Source of the DNA: Sequoia sempervirens
Taxonomy: Eukaryota; Streptophyta; Pinopsida; Cupressales; Cupressaceae
Assembly: GCA_007258455.2 (NCBI GenBank)
Contig: VDFB02000001.1
Location: 13,439,918 to 13,503,917 of the forward strand
Direction of reading: 5' to 3'
Length of the DNA: 64,000 nt
The translations under genes were made by a program, and so were the position numbers. Positions 48,546 to 60,129 of the stretch are shown here, piece by piece (the first letter of the stretch is position 1; every line of letters begins with the position of its first letter). The notes below the pieces were generated by a model. It did not search any database, had not been told where the DNA came from, and saw nothing but the letters and a program-made list of their open reading frames with translations.

Positions 48546-50020
48546 TGTCATGTCCCCAATTTGGAGCAATAAGGAGAATATATTAAATTAATTACTTATA
48601 AAGTTATTAAAAATAAAATATTAAAAAGTAACCTTATATTTAATTAATTTAATATTAAAGTGACTAAAAATAAAATATTATCAAAAAGTCACTTAAGAGA
48701 ATAAAATAATAATTTATTCTAGAAGCTTCTTGAAATCTCTTGTAATTTCTTTATAAGGAGCTTTTGGAGGGCATTTGAGATATCCGAGAGTCAATTTCAC
48801 TTACTGAGTATTGGAGAGCTTGAATGCTTGGTTGGAGAAGTCAAATTCTCTAAGTTCACTAGTTTCGGTTGTGGAACACCAACCCTAGCTAGAAATTGGA
48901 GAAGGTTATCTCAGACTTTCTAATTGTTCCTGCAACTTCAAAATTTATGGCTTTCAACCAATTTTGCTATTAAGAAATTGATTTAGAGATTACATTCAGA
49001 TTTTCAATCATTGCAGCCATAGGAGAGAAGGTCAATTTTGCTTGTGGAGCTTCCATTCTTGCAGCGAATCACTTAGGAGCTGAGGCGTACATTTTATAAG
49101 CACTTAGTGATAATGTTTGGCGAATGAATGAAGAAAAATCTAAAGGATATTTATTTACTTCATCTCAGCCATTGCTGAAATAGGGATGGCTCAAGAAGGT
49201 GGTATGATTTTTAGGAGGCCATAATAAAGCACAAATAAATTATGATAGCATCATTGGTGGGTATTAAGGTTAAGCGCTGCACTTTTGGAGCCATTGAAGC
49301 CATATCCAAGGAGCATCGAATTATTCTATGGTGGTTGCAATCTCATTCTAGGTTCTATCAAATTCATAGAATCAACATAGTAGTGTCTAGTTTGCAATTG
49401 GAAGGGTTTGTATTAGTTAGCAAAGACTTATATTGGTTCTATGCATTTGTAATCTTTCATATCAGATTGTAAGAACTTCATATCCAGTGTTAGTGGGCTT
49501 CCATTGTAAGAGAAATCAGTTCTGCATATGACATTTGTATTCCAAGTGTCTTGGCTGAGATAAATATAGATTGCATTCCATTTTGTATCAATCAAATACA
49601 TTATAATATAAATTGGAGATATAAGGGATTCATGGAAATTTTTTGTTTTAATGTCAAGGCTGATTGCACATCAATTGTTTGATAAAATGTCTCTCATACT
49701 TCATTGCATAGTTTACTTCATTGGTTGCATGCCAAGTGTTTGTAGAAATGCCATCTTGTTGTAGGTGCTCATGTCACATAGTTACTTTATGTATATGCAT
49801 TCAAAAACACAAAAAGAGTTGCATTTGCATTTTAGGAAGTTGATTAAGCAATTCAGAAGTAGTTTGATTTCTTCAATTCATCATTGCAATCATAAAAACC
49901 AAAAACAAAGCAAACTGAAACAACAATCAGCAAGCAAGAAGTTCGTCAGCAAAGTGTTTGACAAAATACCAAAGGCAGAAAATCAGTGTTTTTGGATCAG
50001 ATTTGGTTAGGCAATTTATA
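48546..50020 (+). repeat. 5' LTR of element D (1475 bp)
   Basis: Starts TGTCATGTCCCC and ends TTTATA next to the primer site. A TATAAGG box lies at 48752-48758. It matches 52408-53875; the right copy lacks a short TTGGAGC-like insert at its start. Confidence 0.88.
48752..48758 (+). promoter_or_regulatory. TATA-like box of element D LTR
   Basis: TATAAGG, repeated at 52605-52611 in the 3' LTR. Confidence 0.45.
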
Positions 50021-50021
50021 G

Positions 50022-50033
50022 TGGTATCAGGTC
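50022..50033 (+). promoter_or_regulatory. Primer-binding site of element D (tRNA-iMet type)
   Basis: TGGTATCAGGTC directly follows the 5' LTR and matches TGGTATCAGAGC, the initiator tRNA-Met site, except near its end. Confidence 0.8.
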
Positions 50034-50038
50034 AAGTT

Positions 50039-51330
50039 TTCCTACCAACCTGTTGGGTGACGAGCAAAGAATTTTTAGACATTCCAAATAGCATCCCATT
50101 TGATGTTGCTTACAACAGATTGAAGAAGGGTTTGAATCAATTTAAACTCAAGGAACAAAGCAGTACTCAACACATGCTTTGTGACCTTGCAAGAGGACAA
50201 CAAGAAATAATGGAAGAATTGGCTAGAGGAAGGGCAGAAGCAGCTAAAGCAAGAGAATAATTATCACAAATTCTTAGGCAACTTGTGAACAATGGAAACA
50301 ATGGGAACAACAGTAGGACCAATGGAAAAAATGGATAGAACAAAAGGCAAGACAACAATTACACAACTCAAAGAAATGTTAGAGCAACAAGTAGAGCAAC
50401 TTTGAGGCCTCTTATGCCTCAATTCTTGAGGGGACAAACTACTGCAAATCAAGAGTAGCAAGAACAAGAAGAAAATTGTGATGATTATTTGAGGGAATAT
50501 AACTCTTTGGGAGATGAATTCCATGCTACCATGACACTAGTAGACTTTTGCAATCTCAAGATGAGAAATAGACCTAGAAACAATGGTTGAGGTGCACAAA
50601 ATCAAAATTTGCAGCGAAAAGTAGGGAATCTTACTATACCTACTTTTGATGGTTCTAGCAAATGCATAGCTAGAGCATGGGTCCAAAAGTTGGATACCTA
50701 CTTCAAACTTAATCCTATGATGGAGATAGAGGCTATAAAATATGTCACCTTGCATTTGGATGGAGAGGCACATGAATGGTGGTATCATGGGATTTCCACT
50801 TTTGGACATGCCAACATCACATCTTACCTAGAGTTCACACAGAGACTCATTGATAGATATGATCAGAAGGATCCAAAACTTCACTTCAGAGAGTTAGCAC
50901 AGCTTCAGTAGATTAGGTTTGTAGACTCCTACATCTCAACATTCCAATGTTTGGAAGTTATGGTGACTGATGTTTCAGAACAACATTTGGTGACACTCTT
51001 CATTGAAGGTTTGTCTGAACCCCTTCGCAGTTGGATTAAGGCCTTCAAATCAGATTCTCTTCAGGATGCAATCACTAGAGCTAGAGACATGGAATCTAGC
51101 CATCAAAAGAGAAAATCCTCAAGTAACCAAAAGAACAAAAATTCTTCCAACACACCCCCTACAAAATACATAGAAGAAAAGTCTACTTCTAAGAAGGACA
51201 ATAAGAAGAACAAGATGGATGAGGATTTTTGCAGACAGTGTAGGGAGAAAGGAATTTGCTACCATTGCAAGGAGAAGTGGGTGAATGGACATAATTGCTT
51301 GGGAAAGGGAAAGGTTCATCTTATTGAGGT
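50039..51330 (+). pseudogene. Element D gag
   Basis: One frame runs from before 50100 to 51554 with stops at 50258 (TAA), 50336, 50458, 50588 (TGA) and 50909 (TAG). An amino helical stretch with ELARGRAEAAKARE is followed by the gag domain (FDGSSKCIARAWVQKL, LHLDGEAHEWWY, LTRDM-type end) at 50609-51090. A Lys/Ser-rich linker and a CCHC knuckle, CYHCKEKWVNGHNC (about 51258-51300), complete it. This knuckle form is typical of plant chromovirus gag. The clean 51-kb half suggests moderate age. Confidence 0.85.
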
Positions 51331-52130
51331 AGTGTCAGAAAGTGAGAATGAACTTGGAGATGAGGACAACAGTAGTTTAAATGAGGAGCTTGAACATAAG
51401 GGATCAATTTGTACCCTATTCAATTCACCTATGTTCAACTCTTTCATAGTTAGAGGAATCCTACATGGCCAGTACACCACAATTTTGGTGGACAGCAGAG
51501 CTACACATAACTTCATTGATTCAACTATGGTAGCCAAGCAAAGATTAGCAATGTAGGACTTTGAGGGGTTCAAAGTCATGGTAGCAAGTGGATACACTTT
51601 AAAATGCAAAAGGAAAATTCCTTAATTAAGTATCTCACTTGGTAATTATATAGTCATTGATGAATTCTATGTGGTAGATTTGGGTGCTGACCATGCCATT
51701 CTAGGTATCTAGTGGCTCTATTCATTGGGAGAGTACTCACAAAACTTCAAGAAGATGACACTCAAGTTTTGGACAATGAATGGTAAGAGAGTGGTGCTTA
51801 GGGGAAAAGTTGATAAAGCATCCAAGGATGTATCGATAAAACACATGGAGAGCATTCCATTTCATCAGGATGTGTCAAAGGTAGCTGTGGATGTTACAGA
51901 TAGAGTAGATGACATTCATGATAATGTTGATGATATTGTTGCATTGAGTGATGAGTCATCCCTTGATGTTAACAGTTTGGCAGGGGAGGTGAGAGACTTT
52001 CATCTCAATTGCATTCTTGGCAGTGTCCACCAGTTTTCTTTTGATCCACATGTGGAGGATGTGACCATGGAATTACTTATTAAGCGAGATGGGTTGAAAA
52101 AGAGGAGTTTGGACTCATCATGATTCAACT
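51331..52130 (+). pseudogene. Element D protease and pol stub
   Basis: The block TTILVDSRATHNFID is the aspartic protease site with DSG changed to DSR, in the gag frame. After stops at 51554, 51623 and 51710 the frame VVDLGADHAILGI and KMTLKFWTMNGKRVVLRG continues with the protease end and the start of the usual protease-RT linker. The frame then runs through an acidic stretch (VDDIHDNVDDIVAL) to 52123 with no RT motif. 52130-52391 up to the polypurine tract is non-coding. The pol was lost by deletion or never present. Confidence 0.75.
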
Positions 52131-52391
52131 TACCAATAACTTCAAAGGATGATTACAAGCAGGAATTGAAAACTTGGTCCGACTCGATTCCAGAAGCTCG
52201 CTTGATGGATTGTTGGCTTCCCAGATTGGTGAGTGGGAACATTAATAGGGACTTCAGCATTTTTTATGAGTGGTTGAGAGGAGTCCTTCTTAGGGTTGTT
52301 GGGATCCAGGCGAATGGTGGATAGACTTGCTCCAGATTGCATGGCAGTGGTCTTGGGATGGCAATCGTAGATTGCTTGAGGACAAGCAATC

Positions 52392-52407
52392 TTTGGGAAG
52401 GGAGGAC
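52392..52407 (+). promoter_or_regulatory. Polypurine tract of element D
   Basis: TTTGGGAAGGGAGGAC lies directly before the 3' LTR start. Confidence 0.75.
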
Positions 52408-53875
52408 TATCATGTCCCCAATAAGGAGAATATATTGAATTAATTGCTTATAAGGTTATTAAAAAATAAAATATTAAAAAGTAACCTTATATTTAATTAA
52501 TTTAATATTAAAGTGACTAAAAATAAAATATTATCAAAAAGTCACTTAAGAGAATAAAATAATAATTTATTCTAGAAGCTTCTTGAAATCTCTTGTAATT
52601 TCTTTATAAGGAGCTTTTGGAGGGCATTTGAGATATCCGAGAGTCAATTTCACTTACTGAGTATTGGAGAGCTTGAATGCTTGGTTGGAGAAGTCAAATT
52701 CTCTAAGTTCACTAGTTTTGGTTGTGGAACACCAACCCTAGCTAGAAATTGGAGAAACCTATCTCAGACTTTCTAATTATGCCTGCAACTTCAAAATTTG
52801 TGACTTTCAGCCAATTTTTCTATTAAGAAATCAATTTAGAGATTACATTTAGATTTTCAATCATTGCAGCCATAGGAAAGAAGGTCAATTTTTCTTGTGG
52901 AGCTTCCATTCTTGCAACGAATCACTTGGGAGTTGAGGCGTACATTTTATAAGCACTTGGTGATAATGTTTAGCGAATGAATGAAGACAAATCTAAAGGA
53001 TATTTATTTATTTCATCTCATCCATTGCTGAAATAGGGACGACTCAAGAAGGTGGTACGATTTTAGAAGGAGGCCATAATAAATCACAAATCAATTTTGA
53101 TAGCATCGCTGGTGGGTATTAAGGTTAAGCGCTGAAATTTTGGATCCATTGAAGCCATATCTAAGGAGCATCGAATTATTCTATGGTGGCTGAAATCTCA
53201 TTCTAGGTTCTATCAAATTCATAGAATCAACATAGTAGTGTCTAGTTTGCAATTGGAAGGGTCTGCATTAGTTAGCAAAGACTTATATTGGTTCTATGCA
53301 TTTGTAATCTTTCATATCAGATTGTAAGAACTTCATATCCAGTGTTAGTGGGCTGCCATTGTAAGAGAAATCAGTTATGCATATGGCATTTGTATGCCAA
53401 GAGTCTTGGCTGAGATAAATATAGATTGCATTCCATTTTGTATCAATCAAATACATTACAATACAAATTGGAGATATAAGGGATTCATGGAAATTGTTTG
53501 TTTTAATGTCAAGGCTGATTGCACATCAATTGTTTGATAAAATGTCTCTCATACTTCATTGCATAGTTTACTTCATTGGTTTCATGCCAAGTGTTTGTAG
53601 AAATGCCATCTTGTTGTAGGTGTTCATTTCGCATAGTTACATCATATATATGCATTCAAAAATACAAAAAGAGTTGGATTTGCATTTTAGGAAGTTGATT
53701 AAGAAATTTAGAAGTAGTTTGATTTCTTCAATTCATCATTGCAATCATAAAAACTAAAGATAAAGTAAATTGAAACAACAATCAACAAGCAAGAAGTTCG
53801 TCAGCAAAGTGTTTGACAAAATACCAAAGGAAGCAAATCAGTGTTTTTGGATCAGATTTGGTCAGGCACTTTACA
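52408..53875 (+). repeat. 3' LTR of element D (1468 bp)
   Basis: Starts TATCATGTCCCC (TG changed to TA) and ends TTTACA. It matches 48546-50020. Confidence 0.88.
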
Positions 53876-54753
53876 GTTTGTGAGACCATCTCTTGTCCAG
53901 TTTTGGGGAGATGGGGGTTTGCTGCTAGTGTGGTGTAGAGTGGTCTATGTTGGTCATTTTGTGATGCTAGTTCCCTGCTATAGGTGTGTTCGATGGGGGT
54001 TTGTTTTAGAGCTCCTTTGGAATTCTTGTTTTTTCTCACACCCTAGGTGGTGCTAAGGTTAATAAGTACTAGTGTTGCTTTTTTTTTTCTTACTTTCTTC
54101 CTGTATCCTCATTCTATGACTTCTATTGAGGTGGAGTCATTCCCTTTTGAGGTGGTGTGTGTGGTTTTGGTGGAAAGTTGTGATCTATTTTGAATGGACC
54201 TTTTCATCGAATGGACCCTTTGTTTCTTCTGTCTAGATGCCTTGGGAGGAGGTGTTTGCTTGTTCTACTAGAGTTCTTGCTTGTTACCATGTTCTACAAA
54301 TTTTGTATTCAACTGAGGTGAATATTGCTCCTATTAAGGTGGAGCCCTCTCCTATTGAGGTGGAGCTGGAGGTTGTAGAAATGGTGGGAAGTGCTTATCT
54401 CCTTTGTTGATTCTTATTGAGGTGTTCCATGCTTGCTCTGGAGGGAAGTTTCTTTTGTAGTTATGGTCCCCACTTCTTCCTTTCCTATAGAGGGGAGCCC
54501 CATCCTTTTGAGGTGGTTTCGGGTTGGTGTCTAGTTGATTGGTGTAATTTGAAGAAAGTTTCTCTGCAAAATTTTCTGATTCTTACCCTTCTTTTGGTGG
54601 GAATATGTTGGGCTTAGTTTCTAATTTGAGAAAAAGGTCTACTATAGTCCAGCTCCTGTAGGTGATTTATGGCTTGGTTGTTTCAAGTAGTTTTTTGGGC
54701 TTATTGTGTTGTGGATTGTTTCTTGGCTGAAGGCCTTTGTTGTTTCTTTGTCC

Positions 54754-54905
54754 TTGACTTAGGACTGTTGTTTGTCCTAACTGTTTGTTGCTCCTGGTTT
54801 TGGTGCTAGGAATGGGTTGTTAGTCTGTCTTTGACTTAGGACTATTGTTGGTTCTGAGTGTTCTATCACTCCTGGTTATCTGGTGACCAAGTGTTGCTTG
54901 TTATT
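54754..54905 (+). repeat. Tandem duplication, 77-bp unit, in retroposon F
   Basis: Two copies begin TTGACTTAGGACT at 54754 and 54831 and share a CTCCTGGTT core. Confidence 0.6.
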
Positions 54906-55741
54906 TTGGTGTGTTACTATGGTGTTTCTTTTGGTGTTGTTTCTTCATTTTTTTGGAAAAGTTTGAGACTTTGTTGTTTGGAAGTGTCCTTTTCTTAGCT
55001 TTGTAAAAGGTTATTGGTCCTTTCAAAACCTTTCTTACCTTATCAAAAATATCATGTTCAATTTTATGTGTGTTCATGTTGTCTTGTGAAGGCTAATATG
55101 CTTTTTCAATCCTCAAGCATCCAAATCAATCAAGAAAAGCAAGATCCAATTCCTTTGGAGAGATGTGTTTGACTTCAGTCCTTTAAGGAATTCATTGAAG
55201 GGTGGTGAGTTGTAACAAGTTTTCATTCATCATTTCCTTCCCTTTGTGATTATCTTTTTATCAAGGTTTAATTAGTACCAAACTAGGATTTGACCAAGGC
55301 AAACCCCCATACAAACAAAACAAAACAATTTTTCCCTCTTCATGTATGTCCAAATTATAAGTTGAAGGAGTAGAAAGATCCTAAAGAAGAAATTTTTCAT
55401 TATTGCATTCGTTTTCATCAAAGTTTTCAAACCATGAAAACTAAGTTATAGAATTTATTTTCGTCATTCCAACAAGTTTGCAAGCATAAATCAACATCTA
55501 AAATCTGGCACTAGAGGACTGCAAAAATAATTTTCAGAACACCTACTTGGGATCCATTCACCCAAGGGTGACCTTTCCCTCCTACACTACTCAAAAACAT
55601 CTTTTGGTGATAGGTACATACCATCAGACCCTTCTTATATTTTCCTACAAGGTTTTGTTTCTATCTCTGTATATTTGGGAATCTGCAATTTACATTCTAG
55701 GTTTCATAATGTATTTAGTTGCATTGTTTGAAATCATTCCT

Positions 55742-56106
55742 AATCATAATCTACCCATGTCTTCAAAATATCCCTCCCATGAATTATGTTCTAAGGGAAT
55801 CACCATTGAGGTTGAAATTCCTTTGGCATTGCAATTTTTGGGAGATTCTTAATGAAATTTGGAAAGGAGGAAATTGAGTGTTTAGCCCTCTCTTTTCCCA
55901 CCATTTCATTTTGGTGAAATCATAATCTACCCTTGTCTTCAAAGAATCCCTCCCATCAATTCAGATATAAGGGACTCACCATTGAGGTTAAAATCCCTTG
56001 GAATTTGCATTGTTGGGTGATTCTTAATGAAATAGGGAAAGGAGGACCACTAAATCTTAATTCCAGGAATTGAGGGTTTAGCCCTCCTCTTTTCCCACCA
56101 TTTCAT
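55742..56106 (+). repeat. Tandem duplication, 176-189 bp unit
   Basis: Two copies start AATCATAATCTACCC at 55742 and 55918 and end TTTTCCCACCATTTCATT. The second has a short extra insert. Confidence 0.85.
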
Positions 56107-56200
56107 TTACTTAGTTTAGAATTTATTCTTATGCAACTATATATAGGTAAAGAATGTATATATAAATTAATCTTATACAACTTAGCTACATGAATCTAAG

Positions 56201-56216
56201 TGTGTGTGTGTGCGTG
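56201..56216. repeat. TG microsatellite
   Basis: TGTGTGTGTGTGCGTG. Confidence 0.85.
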
Positions 56217-56515
56217 TCGATCCCATCATGGCAGGTTACCTCCATCAGCTAGAACCTTCTCTCGATGATACTCTCTCTCCAATCTAAGAGAATGTTAATA
56301 ATCCATCACACACTTATAAAACATGCATATAATTAATCATCACCATTATAATTATTCTTAATCATACTTTAAAGGACAAACATAAGCATACTGTCCTACC
56401 CAATTGTTTGTTATTAAATAATTAATACATATTAATTGAATAATTAAGCTAAGCTAATTAAACGAGATGTGACAATTTTATTAGGTACTATGATGAAAAA
56501 TATGGTGAACATGAC

Positions 56516-56870
56516 GTGTTGTCCCTTTCCTCTACCCCTATCAAGGATTTTAATTATGTATGGACCATGTTATTTGATGGTGCATTTTCCAAAGATGGTT
56601 CAAGGGTTGGGATTATTCTTATCTTACCCAATGGTAAATATTTCAAATATGCATTCAAGTTGACATTACAATACACTAATAATATTATAGATTATGAAAC
56701 TATCGTACTAAGATTGAATTTTTCTCACAAGCGTGAAATTAAATGTTTAAAGGGTTCTCAAATATTTAGAAATTAGTGCACCTTCAAATAAAAATATATA
56801 TGTAGCTGTAGGATAAAAGGTTAAAACTATATAGGAATATTGTTTTGGTAATCAAGTATCACCTTAAAGG
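56516..56870 (+). pseudogene. Element E extra RNase H, first part
   Basis: YVWTMLFDGAFSKDGSRVGI with the first catalytic Asp, and NNIIDYETIVLRL with the Glu position, are the opening blocks of the Tat extra RNase H, open for 86 codons. After 56776 the frame decays, and it is then cut by the insertion that ends near 59315. The tail of the domain resumes at about 59330 with NALIVEAS-like wording, 0.8 kb before RT. Confidence 0.78.
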
Positions 56871-56879
56871 TAATCTCTA

Positions 56880-59315
56880 TTGAACCTCGATGTCCAACGT
56901 ACCAAAGGTGTAACATTGAAGACCTCTAAAGATGTGGGTTTCTTGTGAGCAGAGGTCAACAACCTCCTGAGAAGTCAATTTCCTTTGGTGTCACCTAAAA
57001 CTAATGGATTTTGTAAGGGAAAAGGGAGAAGGAGGTATAAAATGAAAAATAAACCCTAAGGTGATGCACCAAAATGACAAGAACAATGAGATACTCAAGC
57101 TACAGTTGAATACTGGTGACAACCATGAGATTGCACAACAAGATCCTGTAGATCACACATTCAAACAGGTTTGACATGCACATGCCTTTAAGAAGGAAAG
57201 GTAGACTTTCACTAACTAGAAGATCATGTGCAAGATTAAGTAAACATAGTTTGTAACCTATATGATACTACTTCTACAAAGAAAGGAATGACATGAAACA
57301 AAAGCTATAAGGAAAGAGAAAATTTCACTAAGTAGCTCAATGAATCACTTAAAAGAATGCACTATAATTGACAAGAATCAGAAGGCAGAATGATGGACCA
57401 TCAATAGTAACCAAGGTAGACTTTGTATATTATGTTCCAAATTGAGTTACAGAATCTTGGTAGTCTAAGAGAGGACTGCAAAAAGGGTCACAGACTTCAG
57501 AAGAGCATACATCGGAACTCTCTACAAAAAAGGCACAAAATGCCTTATATATGAAAAGATCTTTGGCCCTTTTAGGGCTTACAAAAATATCAGTCCCAAA
57601 AATTCCAATAGATCTTTTGTATGGAGTTAATGATGTCCGGCCATCGTGGTCCCCATTACTTTCCATGCTCTGCAGGAATATTTCCTTCCGTGGCCTCTTG
57701 ATCTTTCTCAGAATCCACCGTGATTCACTCGATCCCTCATGCTGTCGATCTTTGAATTCCCCCCACGAGCCGCTTGAATGCACCTCTAGATATCAAACTG
57801 ATTCATCATTTTACCCTCAGATCAGCTCCACGTTGCTTAGGTTATGTCGCCCCCATCCATAGGGAAAGTCAAATGGTCAAATCATCAATAGTTCGTATTT
57901 GGCTCCTTCAGATTGGTCGAGCATACTCCACGACTCCTCGTGGCTATCGCTTCTCCTCGTGAATCGATAAGCCTGAGATTAATCGATCGCGGTCTCCCCG
58001 ATGTGATTAAATCCCTCCCCGCGAACCAATTGGTATAGCTTGGAATCCATTGGCTTCTATAGATCCTATCACCGGCGAGTCATACCGATATCACCTATGT
58101 GGTCGCCAAGACAATCACTACCGGAAAGACCTTTTGTCGAGCTCCCTCTGCTTTTGCTGAGATCTCCCTGTCATTCACTGTGACTCCCACTGGTCGGGAA
58201 GACATCATGGCGAAGTCCACCAGTCATACCTTCACTCTTATTTTGTCACCGGTGACCACCTTCTTCATTTGTCGAGATGTCTTGTAGATTCCCTTTGTCT
58301 TCTTGTGTCAATCAAGATCTCCTCGTTTCATTGAGCGATAGTTCCCATTTCCACGACTTCCCCGGTGAACTCCTTCATTCTCGAAGACTTCTTCATATCA
58401 ACAAGACCTTTATGTCATGTCGAGCTCTCTCAAATGGTGATCTTCGTTGACAAGACCAAATGTCTTCACCGAGACATTACAGTGAAGGAACCAACCTTGG
58501 CCGAGACCACGAGCAAGTCAGGGAGACCCATGGCGATACCCCTCATACCTCTTCGGTGAGACCTTGGCCAGTTGCCGAGACATCTTGGTGACTTTCTTCC
58601 TTTTGGTGAACTACTTCCTGTCGAGGTGACACCCCGCTTTCAGTGAGACTTCCTACCAAACTCCTTGTGTTACACTGAAGGCGCCAGGCATGCTCCATTA
58701 CGACCCCTTTGTCGGCGACCATTTTCCAAGGCCCATCTTTTATGCCTATCCTTTGTTTCTAAGATGACTCCATTCCTTTGACTAAACCACTTGTTGTCAC
58801 TCAAGACCTACACCAAACTCCCTTACCGAGCCGCCTTTGTTTCAATGACCTCGACACTATTCACCGACCACCTACCGAAAGCACTATAAGTTATCCTAAA
58901 GCTCCCGATTGAATGCCCTATTGGCCAAAATCCATGCAATAAGAGGTCATACCGAACCCTCAATGTTATAGCGATAGGTTATGCAGCTTCGTTCGATAGG
59001 ACAGAAACCAGGTCACAACAACCTATTCAAAACAGAATGTATTAAGCAGCCAGTCGGTCAGACAGTGAAGATGTCATGCCGACCTAGCTCTAATGGAGGC
59101 TGAGCGTAGAATATTGAGGCATACTTCCAACAGAGCAGGCCTCCCAACTGAATTCCTTGTGAAATGTCATTAGATGCATGAAGTAACCCTTAATGGAGAC
59201 ATCCCATCTGGCCCTTGTGAACATCCGCGAATATAGATGCCTTTACCGATTGAGCCCTCGAGGGTGATAAATTGTAACAGTACACAATTGAATTCATTTG
59301 ATGTGATTTTATTTA
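56880..59315 (-). mobile_element. Insertion in element E, LTR-like, minus sense
   Basis: About 2.4 kb lying within the extra RNase H of E. It has no coding domain. It holds a TATA-like run on the minus strand (57545-57552), followed in that sense by a leader-like stretch, and upstream of it the CACCGA-type array (57900-59270). The same order, array then TATA, is found at the right end of element A, so it may be a solo LTR of a related family. Exact ends and target duplication were not found. Confidence 0.4.
57900..59270 (-). repeat. Degenerate CACCGA-type array, second copy
   Basis: Phrases such as CGGTGAGAC, GCCGAGAC, CACCGAG and GTCGAGATGTC recur every 20-40 bases. Composition and motif match 14330-15900, mostly in the reverse sense. 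Short frames at 58099-58559 are chance. Confidence 0.55.
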
Positions 59316-59564
59316 AAACGGATTTATATATCAAAGAATATCGATACTAATGCTTCGATTGTTGAAGCATCCACCTTTGATTTGAAATTAGTGCCCTCAC
59401 TAGCAGCCTAATTTTGATATCCTTACAAGGCTTCTATATTTAAACAGATTTATATATCAAAGATTATTGATACTAATGCTTTGATTGTTGAAGCATCCAA
59501 TTTTGATTTGAAATTAGTGCCCTCTCACTAGCAGTCTAATGTTGATATCCTTACAAGGCTTGGC
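59316..59564 (+). repeat. Tandem duplication, 125-bp unit
   Basis: Copies start AAAC-GATTTATATATCAAAGA at 59316 and 59441 and differ at about ten sites. The unit covers the end of the extra RNase H of element E. Confidence 0.88.
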
Positions 59565-60129
59565 ATACCTAATAACATCCACAACTGATAGGTATTGATT
59601 GACAACCAACAAGTATATATATGTTCTTGAAATGTATGGATGAATTTGACCATCAACTGATTGATTGGGAGCCTATGGTTGAATTAGAAGATGGAAATGA
59701 AATTGTGTTAGGTAATGAAATAGGGCAATTGAAAACCAACATCATTCTTGAAGGACTAGTGGAGTTGGAAAGAATGTGATAGTGCAAATTGTTTTAGGAA
59801 TAGTAATCATATTGATGAAGATAATGCTAAAGGCATAAATCTAGGGATTGAAGTAGTCCCAAAGATGAATTACAATGTTAAGAGGTTGAAAGTAGTAGAA
59901 AAACTCCTATTGATTGCACTACTAAAAATATTCAAAAAGTGTTCCACATGATCTTATGATGAACTCAAGGCCTACATGGAGAATTTATTTCAACATACAA
60001 TTTCTCTCCAGTCTAATGTAAAGTTTTTTTTACAAGAATAGAGGCCAATCAATACTATGCTTTCTCCCAAAAGGAAAAATGAGTTAATGAAGCTAAAGGA
60101 ATGAGATATCATCAAGCACTTTCAACACT

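Larger units (their letters stand above)
48546..53875 (+). mobile_element. Non-autonomous LTR element D (gag-protease only)
   Basis: LTRs at 48546-50020 and 52408-53875 (about 96% alike by eye), primer site at 50022-50033, polypurine tract at 52392-52407. The 2.4-kb interior codes for gag and protease and then goes straight to the 3' LTR: RT, RNase H and integrase are absent. This matches the class called TR-GAG or internally deleted Gypsy elements. The gag wording is that of chromovirus-type Gypsy. Target duplication is unclear (TTTTT against GTTTG). It is inserted in retroposon F. Confidence 0.85.
47641..55050 (+). mobile_element. GT-rich retroposon F, split by element D
   Basis: Flanked by an exact 11-bp duplication, ATCATGTTCAA (47630-47640 and 55051-55061). 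The right end finishes CTTATCAAAAAT, a short A-rich tail. The variable-length duplication and tail fit a non-LTR (LINE/SINE type) insertion. Without element D it is about 2.1 kb, GT-rich, and has no RT or endonuclease motif. An open frame at 47701-48591 (296 codons, hydrophobic, Cys-rich) begins with a plausible MALQQVRTGGNG start, but beyond about 40 codons it reads like translated GT-rich filler. The phrase TTGAGGTGG recurs near 54125, 54140, 54355, 54418 and 54505. Confidence 0.6.
55062..56515 (+). other. Leader-like region of element E, no gene
   Basis: Continues the sequence interrupted at 47640. TGGCACTAGAGGACTG at about 55506 is a possible primer-binding site, though the tRNA is not identified. 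A 180-bp tandem duplication (55742-56106) and a TG run (56201-56216) are the only repeats. gag and protease expected here are missing. Confidence 0.45.

Noticed and set aside
47701..48591. 296-codon open frame, hydrophobic and Cys-rich, as a membrane protein gene
   Set aside because: Beyond about 40 codons it reads as translated GT-rich filler that continues, with stops, at 53876-55030. No family recognised.
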